A model generated the notes under the pieces. That model made no database searches, was not told where the DNA came from, and was given only the letters and a program-made list of their open reading frames with translations. A program made the position numbers and the translations under genes. DNA of 64,000 nucleotides. Origin: Eucalyptus grandis. Lineage: Eukaryota > Streptophyta > Magnoliopsida > Myrtales > Myrtaceae. Below are positions 1 through 9,777 of this stretch, piece by piece (the stretch's first letter is position 1; every line of letters starts with the position of its first letter). Location of the stretch: NCBI RefSeq assembly GCF_016545825.1, contig NC_052618.1, positions 51,348,331-51,412,330 of the forward strand. Direction: 5' to 3'.

Positions 1-84
1 GGTAGAAATTCTTAATTAAAGAGTCTCTTTTACTTGCATCCCAAGACCAGGTTTCATGCTGGACTCCCATCGAGAGGTGATTAT

Positions 85-470
85 TCAAAAAGACTTAAAC
101 TTATTATACAATAATCAATTTAATTTTAAACATTTTTAATTGTATCAATTTAGTACTAAATCTTTTGACAACTTCTCAATTTAGTTATAAACATTTTGAT
201 CATTTACCAATTTAATCTCAAAACTTCGATGACTTGCCAATTTACTTATTTTAGCCATTTTACGTGGTGTGGTTAGCGTTAACTCGAATAAATTTTACAT
301 TTAAAAAATTTCCTTTTTTTCATTTTTCCTCTCTCTCTCTTAATTTCTTTTGTTTTCCCTTTGGCCTTTGGCCGATACTCGGTCATGGCTGGTGACCGAC
401 CAAGGTGTAGGACTAATTAGAACAACCTAATTGTTCACTACAAATACAAAAATGTAACTGCCATTAGAAG
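85..470. repeat. AT-rich dispersed repeat (half of a foldback family)
   Basis: AT-rich block with recurring phrases ('caatttagt..aaatcttttgacaactt') matching the arms of the foldback element in the sulfotransferase intron (3715-4278). The same block occurs in copy B at about 10215-10560. No coding potential was seen from 1 to 918. Confidence 0.5.
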
Positions 471-918
471 TTTTACCCGCAAGTCATTATTTATTTCGGT
501 CAATAGGCACTACCACAGCTTATTATTTTGCAACAAGCATTGAAGAACAAGTCAAGCAAAGACTAAATGAGGGTGACATAGACCTTGATATTTGAGCAGA
601 AAACACGGCACTATTATTAATCACTAACTACCCACTTTCCCTTACACGAGGATGCAAACCGGGCCCCACGGATCATATTACATTCATGTTTTTGTTCGCA
701 TATTGATATATACAAAGCACGAGAGTCGCGAAATTCCCCATTATATTTAATCAAGATCATAATCGGACCATACCATAAAAAAATAGGTGTTATGGAGAAG
801 TAATCCCCCGTAATTAATCTCTCAATTTAGTTAATTTTGTCATGAGAATTGGCAAAATTAATTATAATCTATATTTCTTCTCTCTTCCTAGTTCTTTCCT
901 CTTTTTTACTTGCAATAA

Positions 919-1670
919 GAGCGCGTTTGGTAACAATTCTGTTCCCATGAATAGATTCTGATAAAAAATAATTCTTTTTTATTTTATTCTCAAGAACATA
1001 TTTTAAGCATTTTTAAACTATTTGGTAATCTGTCCAAAATTTCTGATTGGAATAGAATTACATTTGTTACCATGCTCATTGATTCTATTCCAAATCAATT
1101 TCTTTTAATTTTTAAATAAAATTTTTACTTTTTTTCCTTTTTCTCCAATTCTTCTTCTTCTTCTTCTTCTTCTTCTTCTTCTTCTTCTTGTGGCCGGTTA
1201 GACGAGGGCTGCGGCCTCACCGTAGGCGTCACCAACCCTTGGCGAGGCCGGCCCTTCCGCCGGGCGGTGGGCGAGGCCTACCACGGCCACTTGCGACGGG
1301 GCTAGGCGAGCCTCGGCGGTGGCCGGGCGGGTGGGCGAGCCTTGCTAGGGGCTAGGCGGGCCTCGCCCGGCCTCGGCAAAGCTTGCCCGGCCACTAGTGA
1401 GTTCGTCGAACAGTGACGGCGATCGGCGGTGGCGGGCGGCGGTGGACGACGGTGGCGGGATGGCAGAAGGGAAGAAGAAGAAGAGTTGGTTTTTATTCTC
1501 AAATTTGTTCATAGAACAAGAATCAATTTTTTTTTAAATTTATTCTTGATTCCACTCCAAATCTGTTCGTTAACAAAAATTTTACCAAATGCGATTCTAT
1601 TCCAAAATTACTCCCAAGAAGAAAAAAATCGGGGAATTTGGTACTGTTTGGCACGTTACCAAACAGCCCC
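919..1670. mobile_element. Tourist/PIF-Harbinger-like MITE, copy A only
   Basis: A 752-bp insertion absent from the matching place in copy B (near 11008). It is flanked by a 3-bp duplication TAA (916-918 and 1671-1673). The ends are imperfect inverted repeats, 'gagcgcgtttggtaac' against the complement of 'gttaccaaacagcccc', which resembles the Tourist-type GGG..TGTTTGG end. The arms fold back over several hundred bases. The middle has a (TTC)n run (about 1148-1188) and a GC-rich 'gaggcctcgcc' module. It has no transposase and so is non-autonomous. Confidence 0.8.
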
Positions 1671-1673
1671 TAA

Positions 1674-3086
1674 GTAGAGAGAGAAGAATCGCAGAAGTTC
1701 CAAAGAGAGTGACAGGCGCCCTTTCAATTCAACCAAATCATAAATGCATGTTGTATTTTTATGTACATGTTGGACAGCGTTCCCACCTGTAAATTTCAAC
1801 TTGAGGAGGTTTTTGCAAGGGAGACTCCGAGTGGATATGGTCTTCAATTTGTTCTCTTTCGGGTTTTTAGTAGAAGAGACAACAAATGAAAAGGACCGCT
1901 TGAATTAGAAACTCAAAAGCAAAATCAAGTCTTCCCTTCGCTTGTTTCAGCTGATCATTTCTTCTATTGTGGGGGGTACTTTTGGACTTGATTGTACATG
2001 CTATTGCTTTATTTGGGTCTTTATATGGCAGTTTAAATATCCCAATTAGATTTTTTTTCCTTTAAAGATTGAGGAGGATTCGCCTTATTTTTAATCACGC
2101 TAATTATGATGAATGAAACTCTTATATAAAGTTGGAGAATGATAAGAGGACTAAATGGCATAATACTTATCAGGGTTTACGAAACAGAATTGATTTGGCT
2201 TGTTTGGACTTTCAAAATGTCTACATGCAAAGATTTTCTCCCTTTCCCGCGATTTCTTTTCCCCTTTAAGGACAAGCTCCATTTCCTCTTCCCTTTCTTT
2301 TTATTCTCGGTTGCTCCGTCCTCCTTTTTCCTTTTTTATTTGCTAGAAGGGGTTGAAGTTATAGGTCAATTATGGGCTTTGGGCTTGGCTCATTTATTAC
2401 AATCCCAACGGCCCCATCTAGTCTATAAGAGGCGCCCCGGCCCGTCCCGTCCCTATACTGGGCTTTTAGAGATGGCTAAAACCCTCCATAAAGCACCTGA
2501 AATTAAGGGTGAAATAGGGACTGGACCGATTGGTCCTTCGATCGGAACGGGTCACTTTTTTTCCCCAATACTTGATATTATATCTTATGCAGATTTAAAA
2601 AAGAAGAAGAAGAAGCTGGTTGCTCTCTCTCTTTTATATATATATATATATATAATCTGTCCAGTCCGATTCCTTGTTCCAAGGAGGAACCGGATTGGAC
2701 CAAAGTAGCCAGTTTGGTCCATTCCTGGTCAAGAGGGAACTAGACTAGACCAAAGAAGCTAGTTTAGTCCATTTCGGGTGCCTCATTTGGCACACCTAAC
2801 TATGATGGGTAGCGGTTACCCATTTTCTTTAGCGGCCAGTGTAAAGGATCCGACAAGCGATGGCAACAAGACGTCATTAGTGAAAACAAGAGAACTTTTT
2901 TTGGCTTTTAGGGACGGCTCTGTTCTTCAGAGGCCAATAGCGTATCCAACGAAATAGCTAATCAAATATCATTTGAACATTGTTTTGTTGCAACGAAAAC
3001 TGTAATGAAATTCATTCGATGATTTTATTGGAATGATCTTATTAAGAACTGGATCCTCCCTGAAAACCCGGATCAAGTCGCCTTCA
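1674..3086. other. Non-coding flank downstream of sulfotransferase A
   Basis: No credible gene. It contains a (TA)n run at about 2636-2654 and a 'ggaccggattggtcc'-type GC-richer repeat at about 2440-2790 that recurs in copy B (12330-12720) and again at 36990-37100. A 189-codon open frame at 2139-2708 is low-complexity and not conserved in copy B, so it is not called. Confidence 0.5.
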
Positions 3087-4846
3087 TCACGTATCGATGC
3101 CAAGGTCGAGTCCTGACCCTTCGAGCTTTGTCCTTGCGATCTCGTCGAGACGCCGGGCCATCTCCGCCGTGAACAAGCTCTTCCAGTCCCCGACGACGCC
3201 CTTCCTGAAGAAGACGCTGTTCGGCATGTTCACCCACGGATCGACCCCGTTCCTGTTCACCTCCAGGTTCTTAAGCCTCTCCAAGCTGCACCTCCAGACG
3301 ATGTCCTCCACCTCCTCTTCTTCCTCCTCCAGCTGCCGCCCGAGGAACGAGCTCAGCCTCTTCACCTGCCCTCTCGGGTCTCTCTTCAGGTCCTCGTACT
3401 TCAGGAACAGCACCTTCTCCGGCATCGCTAAGCTCGCTCTGTAGTACTCGAGCACGTGCTCGAAGAAAGGCCCGAAGGAGCAGACCCCGTCGCAGAAGCT
3501 CTCGAAGGCGCGCTCGAACGGGAAGGGGCCCTCCTCGTCGGTCCGGAAGTGGTTGAAGAAGTGCCACAGGGAGACGAGGGTGTCTTTCGGGTTGCGCGTG
3601 AGGTAGACGATCTTGCATGGAGAGGAAAAATAAATGCTATAGGCTCGTTCTATAAGAAAGGCGCGAACCTAATCGCTTATGGTGCAGGAACAACATGAAA
3701 ACTCTCAGCTTTTCTACAAGAAAATTCTTGAAAAAGTTCTAAACTTATTGTACTTTTACTTATTTAATCATAAATCTTTTAATTTTGTCAATTAAGTCCT
3801 AAATTTTTTGACAATTTGTCAATTGAGTCTGTTCGGAAATTTTGCGTGGATCCATTTGTCTTACGTGATACGTCCGACGCTTAATATGAAAATTTATTCA
3901 TTTATTTATTTTTCTTTATTTTTTCTTCCAAGCCAACGAGGGCTTTCATTGGCCAAAGAGGGCCACCAACTTTCGCCAAGTGGTAGGCAAGGGTTGGTCG
4001 GCCCTCACTTGTGACTAATGAGGATTCGCTGAAAACTCTAAAAAGGAAAAGAAAGGAAAAGAATAAATACCCAAAATCTTTTTTGAAAAATAATTCACAT
4101 GAGCTCCAGTCGTCCTATGAAGCATTACCAATATCCACGTTGGTAATTTCCAATGAAAATTGGTAGACTTAATTGACAAATAATCTAAAGGTTTAGAATT
4201 TAATTGGTAAAATTGAAAAGTTTATGATTGAATTAGTAAGAGTGCAAAATATTTAAGACTTTGGAGGATTTTCCCCTTTTCTATGAGAACCAAAGCAAGC
4301 CTTGTAGCTTCTTAATTCATAATCGATTAGGTATGATAGAGTACAGGATTAGGCAATACTTACTTTGCATGGAGAGGCCTTGACGGATTCGGGAAGCGCG
4401 CTGTAAGGCAAGTGGGTGTGGAACAACCTCGGCGACTCGATGACCGAGAGGTCCGGAGGCGGGTTCTCCGTAAATACCTGGACCTCCAAGGTCTTCACGT
4501 AATGCGCCGGGTGGTTAGCCGCGAGGGGGTCTTCCGACTGATCTTCTCGATCGGTGCTGACCGCGATGTTGCCGTTTTCTCGACTCCGTTCATTTCTCTT
4601 GCTCGTCAAGATGCAGAAACAGAGTGCTTTGAGCCACGTGCTTCCGGTTTTCATGGCAGACGCCAAGAGGACGTCGTCGTCTCGCGGCCGGAACTGTGAG
4701 CGAAGAGCCAGGGCGGCCTCGAGATGGCGGGGGCGGTACCAGAAGCCGTTCCACCAGTAGAGTTCCAGAGTCTCCCAGAACAGCTGTTGTGGGAGCTGGT
4801 CGAGCGATATGGATGCTTCTCCTTCCGTAGGAGCAGAATAACCCAT
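3087..4846 (-). CDS. Cytosolic sulfotransferase (SOT family), copy A, two exons
   Basis: Transfers sulfonate from PAPS to a small-molecule acceptor; the acceptor cannot be told from sequence. Exon 1 is 4846-4364 and exon 2 is 3611-3087, with a phase-0 intron (GTAAGT..CAG). Motifs: 5'-phosphosulfate loop 'AMKTGSTWLKAL' (family norm PKSGTTW), 'FHTHLPY' with the catalytic His, 'YLTRNPKDTLVS' for the 3'-phosphate, and C-terminal 'FRKGVVGDWK'. From the Met at 4846 the product is 335 aa, typical for the family. In-frame Mets at 4918 and 5041 would add 24 or 65 residues, but those stretches differ much more between the two copies than the core does, so they are probably 5'UTR. There is a Glu-rich run (six E) before the last third. 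The reading frame is intact. Confidence 0.88.
3715..4278. mobile_element. Foldback repeat filling the sulfotransferase intron
   Basis: The 752-bp intron (3612-4363) is mostly an inverted-repeat element. The left arm 'gaaaattcttgaaaaagttctaaa' and following bases match the complement of the right arm ending near 4278. The loop carries 'ggccctcacttgtgact'. The same insertion is in copy B (about 13630-14215), so it predates the duplication. Confidence 0.6.
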
Positions 4847-5517
4847 GGTTATCGTCTTTGCGACGTCGACATCCACGGTAGCTACAGCTAGTGTCTTGTA
4901 GCGCCGAGTTACTTCCATCGGAGCAGTTTTCTGGTTCTGTTGTCGCCGGAAAAAATTTAGACAAATGAACCAGTCTGAAAGTCCGCCTGGGTTGATAGAA
5001 TGTAGAGATTTTCTGGAAAGAGCAGCTGATGCTTGTGCCAAAGACGCTAACTCTTGTTTCGAGATGGATCACTTTTGGGGACACAGGTTGAGAAAGCAGA
5101 CGCGCAGCTTTTCTAAGTTATTCCGCTCTTAATCAGCTGACGAAAGCATCGTATTCGTTTCATTCGTTCAAGGAGTCGGAACAATTTGCACCGCTGTTTC
5201 TGCGAACAACTAATTCCTTCTGGACCAGCGACCCATCTCCATCCACTCGAGGTCGGGAAGAATCGGAAAAAGATGCACTATGCCGTATCTTTAAAGTTTC
5301 TTACACCTTAGAAAAGTAGATCTCTCTTTAGGCTGTCAACTTGCCGCTTTTTAAAAAAAAAATAGACCATGGTCCTTCGAGAAAAGCTCTTCTTTTTTCG
5401 TTTGTGTTTAATCTTAGAGAAGGCATTACAAATGAAGCGTAAGCTACATGGAATTACCAAAAAAATGGAATCATATTCAAAAATGAGAAATCACAAAGAT
5501 GAGGAGGATTCATATGA
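4847..5517. other. Sulfotransferase A 5' flank and VPS53-fragment 3' flank
   Basis: Contains the probable 5'UTR/promoter of the sulfotransferase and the 3' flank of the VPS53 remnant. The sequence is conserved in copy B at about 14781-15450. No separate gene was seen. Confidence 0.5.
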
Positions 5518-7339
5518 TCAAGCATTGAAAAGCTTCCGAAAAGGTCCATCCTTCCTATCCTTAGCTGCTTCCGTGAGAGCAAGAAACCTCTTGAAACCTG
5601 TGGAGGCGGCACCTCGCCCGAGGGCAGCAGCTCTTGTGAGCACATCCTCCCCGGAAGCAATCAAGCCGACTGGAGCAATGTTGGACATTGCAGGAGCTAT
5701 TATGGGAAGTGGGGCAGCAGGAACAATGGGTGGCGCTACAGGAGGTTGCGTGATCCCAGGTCCAAGTTTGTTGAAGTCATCCAATATAGTTTGCTGATCA
5801 GCCTTCTTGAGCCCCTGCACATGCCAATTCCACGTCACAACTGGCATAGAAACAAAACTCTGGACAAGATAGATAAAATGTAAAGAACTCGTGGAGAAAT
5901 GATGAAGCATTAATGCTTGCTGATTAATTTTCCGTTGTGTAAACAAGAAAGAGATCACGGCTGTTTTTCCTTTACCGCGAGAGAAGACAATGTACTCCAT
6001 CCAATTTGCCATGTCACAACAATAAATCATTCTTTCCTTTTTTTCATATTCTATCAAAATATGCTGAGAGATAATATCCTGTCAACTACCTTGAGCTCCA
6101 GAACACGCTAAAACTCCATTGTTGTTCCTTCTGGTAACAATGCACGATATGTATCCGCCACAGAATCGACTGGAGACAGAATGACCTGTGATGGGAAAAC
6201 AATCATGAGTGTGACAGAGAAGGACAACGTACTTGAGAGTAACAGCCTGCACTAAGTAAAGAAGAGAACCTTTAGAAGTGCTTCAGCTTTGCTCATCTCT
6301 TGGCTTACAAACTTAGAATAGCCGGCAGCAGTTGTTGTCTGCACCGAAGAAACAGATTACAAAATGGATGCATGAGCTCGTTTGTCAAATGGAAGAAAAG
6401 ACGAAAGAATTTCTTTAAAAACTACAGGGATTGACCCAGAATTCCAATCAAACGTGCAACATGTAACTGCATCAATGCAAATTAAAGTAATTTCCAGTAA
6501 CATTTGCAGATACAGGATTGTCTGACTTTAGATCGAAGCAAAAATGTGAGCCAAACTGTTTGACTGCCTACTTATCTATGCTTGCTTAAAAGCATCAACT
6601 TTTATTTTCATACAGGAAACTGATTACCGGTGCCCTTGCCACCGAACATTGTGAATTCCAAGTCCCTCACAATCGCACCAGAACAGCTTGATCAGGGCCT
6701 CCCTAGTTACTATTGCTTCTCCAGTCAACTGAGACAGCTGGGAAATTCTAGGCCTACGATAAGTCAAGATGACATTTCCATTCAAGGAGAAAATTCCAAT
6801 GTGATTCTTGCTCAGGTGCAAAGAATTTAAGGCATAATCTGAATAGCGAGATGCTTCAATATGATTCCAATATGTCAGCAGGTATTGCTTCAAAGTCGGT
6901 CTTAGCACATAAGCCTCAAATGCAAAATATTAAAACTTTCTAAGTAGTTCGATCTTTCAAAATGATGACACACAATAAAAAGAAGCAGCAATTACTTGTT
7001 GGGCTCCAGTTTCAGATATCTGTTTGCATTTAAATATGTTGACATAGAACCGGGGACCAAGAGATGATGCAAGCTGCAAGAACAAAGTTAACAACGTTGA
7101 GAAAAAAGGGACTGAAGAAAGTAGATCTTCGCTGGAAGTTATGCAACAAAATGCATGGGCACTAATTTGGCTTGTAAAAACGTTTGCCTAGCAGAAAGAT
7201 GGCTAAACTGAGACTCGCCTTATTCTACAGCTGACAATGAGTATAATTAAGCATAACTGTGGAAAGAGGCTCCTAAGAAGATAGGTTACTGTTCTGCAAC
7301 ATAAGAAATACTAGCAGCAAAAGATCTGTAGGAAGTGTT

Positions 7340-7883
7340 TTTTTTTTGGTAAAAGATAAGTGTTATAGATAGACTAGAGAACCAGGAGGCCATACAAAGA
7401 ACAGCAGGGAAGAGCCGGCACCAAAAAAACTTGCACTCAGAATGTCAGAGTACCACTCGAGTGGAAGGGTGCCGACCCGAGCTGCAGAGAAAGATATAGG
7501 AACCAGAATAACAAGCAGCTAAAAGAAGGCTGCGAGCAGCCAGGGCAGAAAGCAGGCCAATAATAAACAAAGAGGGAGGGCAGAAATACAACCCCACAAC
7601 ACCAGGATATAACCAAATGAAAGCAGCAGCCGGGTGAACTGGAACCAGCAACAACAACGACTGAAAGACCCAGGGAAAGACGAGATAGAGAACCACCCAA
7701 ACAAGGGGGAAGAGGGGGCTACCCACGAGCATCATCAATGCAAAGAAAAACACGAACGGAGACGGCCAAATGATCACTTCAGTAGGAGGCCGTAACGCTT
7801 ACTTAAAGATAGAAGGGTGGATACCCCAACTAAGTTGAAGACGTTTGTTGCGGGGATATCCGGGACCTTGGAGAATATAAGGG
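7340..7883 (-). mobile_element. LINE-like truncated retroposon, copy A only
   Basis: About 544 bp present in copy A between 'ggaagtgtt' and 'ctcagtttattt' but absent at the same spot in copy B (18361-18375). Read on the minus strand it ends '..ATCTTTTACC' plus a run of A, the shape of a 5'-truncated non-LTR retroposon 3' end. It lies in a VPS53-fragment intron. Target-site duplication is unclear. Open frames inside it (about 7445-7777) are not recognisable proteins. Confidence 0.55.
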
Positions 7884-9228
7884 CTCAGTTTATTTCTTTT
7901 TGTTGCTAAATGACAAAATATGTAGGTTAATGCATAAAATCAGGAAATAGAAAAATCCTTCAGGTTACCTTGTCCAAAAAGAACTGGAAATAAATAGGAG
8001 ACAGAAGGCTTCCAAGCACAGGAATACTATTATTCAGCATCAGATTTATGTTGTTAACATACCTGCAAGAAAAATGTGGTCATAGAAGCGAACCATAACC
8101 TCGATTAAATACATTTTGGAAATGGAGAAATCAACTCACCCTGATTGGTCACCGACACTTTCTAGAGTGTTCCATGGGATGCGTGTCATGGTGGCCATTT
8201 CTATATCAAATTTCGTTTCGAGGCCGTGCACTAGAGTCACAAGTGCTTTTGTTATTACTGCAGAAAATTCATCCTGCAATACCACTTACAAGTTGGCAAC
8301 TAGTGACAAAGAGAACCATGCATGAGTAACTCACAAGTGCATGCAAATTGATGTCAAACAATACCTGTACTTCTGACATATCCACACCATCAGCATATTG
8401 GGAATCGATTATCTTTGACACACTTTCAGCCAGTTCGCCAGCCTATAAAATGTCAAACTGCAGTTATGATAAACTTACACCAATTTTGCCCAATCAGACT
8501 GGAATTCAAAAATCAAATATTATGTAACCAGCAAATATTGTCTCAACCCTCATCAAACAATTTCTCATATTAATGATGCCCTTTTGGAACAATTTTCTCT
8601 AGCATTATAAAAAGCATTGCTTAATTGCATTCTATCGCCTAAAACAGTAAAGGAATAGCGAAGTTGACTCTGAAATTCTGAGATTTAGCATTGACAACAA
8701 GTAGAATAAAATCTCGTGATACAACTCTCAAGAACCAAAAATTTGATTTTACCCTAATGCATTTGAAGTTTTCTGTGAATAGTTAACTATAAAGGTTGAA
8801 GATTTGAACATGGCATAGCAATTGGTCATGCACTCTCAAGCAAAGCACAAACAGTCCAAAGAACCTTCCGGTGGGACATTGCTATAATTTCAGCAATGAA
8901 GTTTTTATGTTCTTCCCGGAAGAATAACATGTTAAACAACAATATTAAGCACACAGTCCAACTTTCCATGTTGCTTTAAACTGTTCTCCCATAGCTTTAA
9001 CAATATGACAAGGTAAAATAACCCAGCAGTCACGAAAATCGTTAAGGAAACAATAAGCATTTAATAACTAATCGTCTTACGACAGTATTCAGCTGAATTC
9101 ACTATGTAACAGATCACTCTTTCATCTCTGTCTGAAGTCTGCCTGATTACGATTGTTGCTCAAAAAGCAAACATAAAAGAACTTAAAAAAAGAGCCAGAA
9201 AAAGTTGTAATATAGACTACCTTTATCT

Positions 9229-9454
9229 TGGTCCTTAGCAAGACCTTAAAATACTATGACATCCTGGAAAGACAGGATAGAGGCCGGGATCCGGGCCTCG
9301 ATAAATATACCGGCCCATTGGCGCGCCCGCGCACACAACCCCTTTATGGGGTTGGCGGCGACCCCTCGGATTCCCGTGAAGCCGATCCCGGGTAACCATT
9401 CCCGGCAAGGTTCAAGAAAATGAAGAGGCCCAGTCCGGGAAAACCTGGCTGGGA
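9229..9454. mobile_element. GC-rich 226-bp insertion with TATCT target duplication
   Basis: Interrupts the coding part of exon 15 in the copy A VPS53 fragment. TATCT occurs at 9224-9228 and again at 9455-9459, once in copy B. Five-base duplications fit LTR-type integration. The insert starts TG but ends GA, so it is not a clean solo LTR. It is notably GC-rich ('ccgggatccgggcctcg') compared with its surroundings. Family unknown. Confidence 0.6.
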
Positions 9455-9751
9455 TATCTATCCATTTATGCCTGTGGCCGCTGCAACAAGCCCCATACCA
9501 CCTTTAGGTAGTTTTGCAAAGAGTTTTGTGGCGCATGCTTTAAGAACTCTTTGAAATACCTGATCATAGTTTCAAAGTCAAGTTCTATCAGGTTTCAAAA
9601 TCTTAACTTGTGATGGTGAACTGGATGAGATCTTGAGATTTTGCTCCAGATACTGATTCTCATATAGCAGGACCAAACATAAAACTTGCAAATGAACCGC
9701 AATATTATTGATAATTGAATGATCCAATGTTCAGGTAAGAGATATTCATAC

Positions 9752-9777
9752 CGAGAGAGAGAGAGAGAGAGAGAGAG
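9752..9777. repeat. (GA)n microsatellite, copy A only
   Basis: About 13 GA units in copy A; the matching place in copy B (near 20005) has unrelated 'atgcgcgatatgaat' sequence. Confidence 0.85.

Larger units (their letters stand above)
5518..9559 (-). pseudogene. Truncated VPS53 3' fragment (exons 15-24 equivalent)
   Basis: Duplicate of the C-terminal half of VPS53. Recognisable exons (minus strand): exon 15 at 9559-9221 (interrupted), exons 16-19, exon 20 at 7073-6996, exon 22 at 6338-6270, exon 23 at 6185-6090 and the last exon at 5814-5518 ending 'FRKLFNA' then TGA. Four lesions: exons 1-14 were never included; exon 15 is split by a 226-bp insert at 9229-9454; exon 21 is missing through a deletion at 6760; and exon 23 has TAG where copy B reads CAG in '[10 protein letters not shown]'. 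It cannot make a GARP subunit. Any transcript would be non-coding, or regulatory by homology (inference). Confidence 0.92.

Noticed and set aside
2139..2708. 189-codon plus-strand open frame
   Set aside because: Low-complexity Phe/Leu and Lys runs from poly-pyrimidine DNA; the frame is not kept in copy B.
3097..3618. Open frames on the plus strand and in other minus frames over sulfotransferase exon 2
   Set aside because: Shadows of GC-rich sulfotransferase coding DNA; only one minus frame shows the family motifs.
7437..7777. Overlapping hydrophobic minus-strand open frames
   Set aside because: They lie inside the copy-A-only LINE-like insert, and no recognisable protein is encoded.
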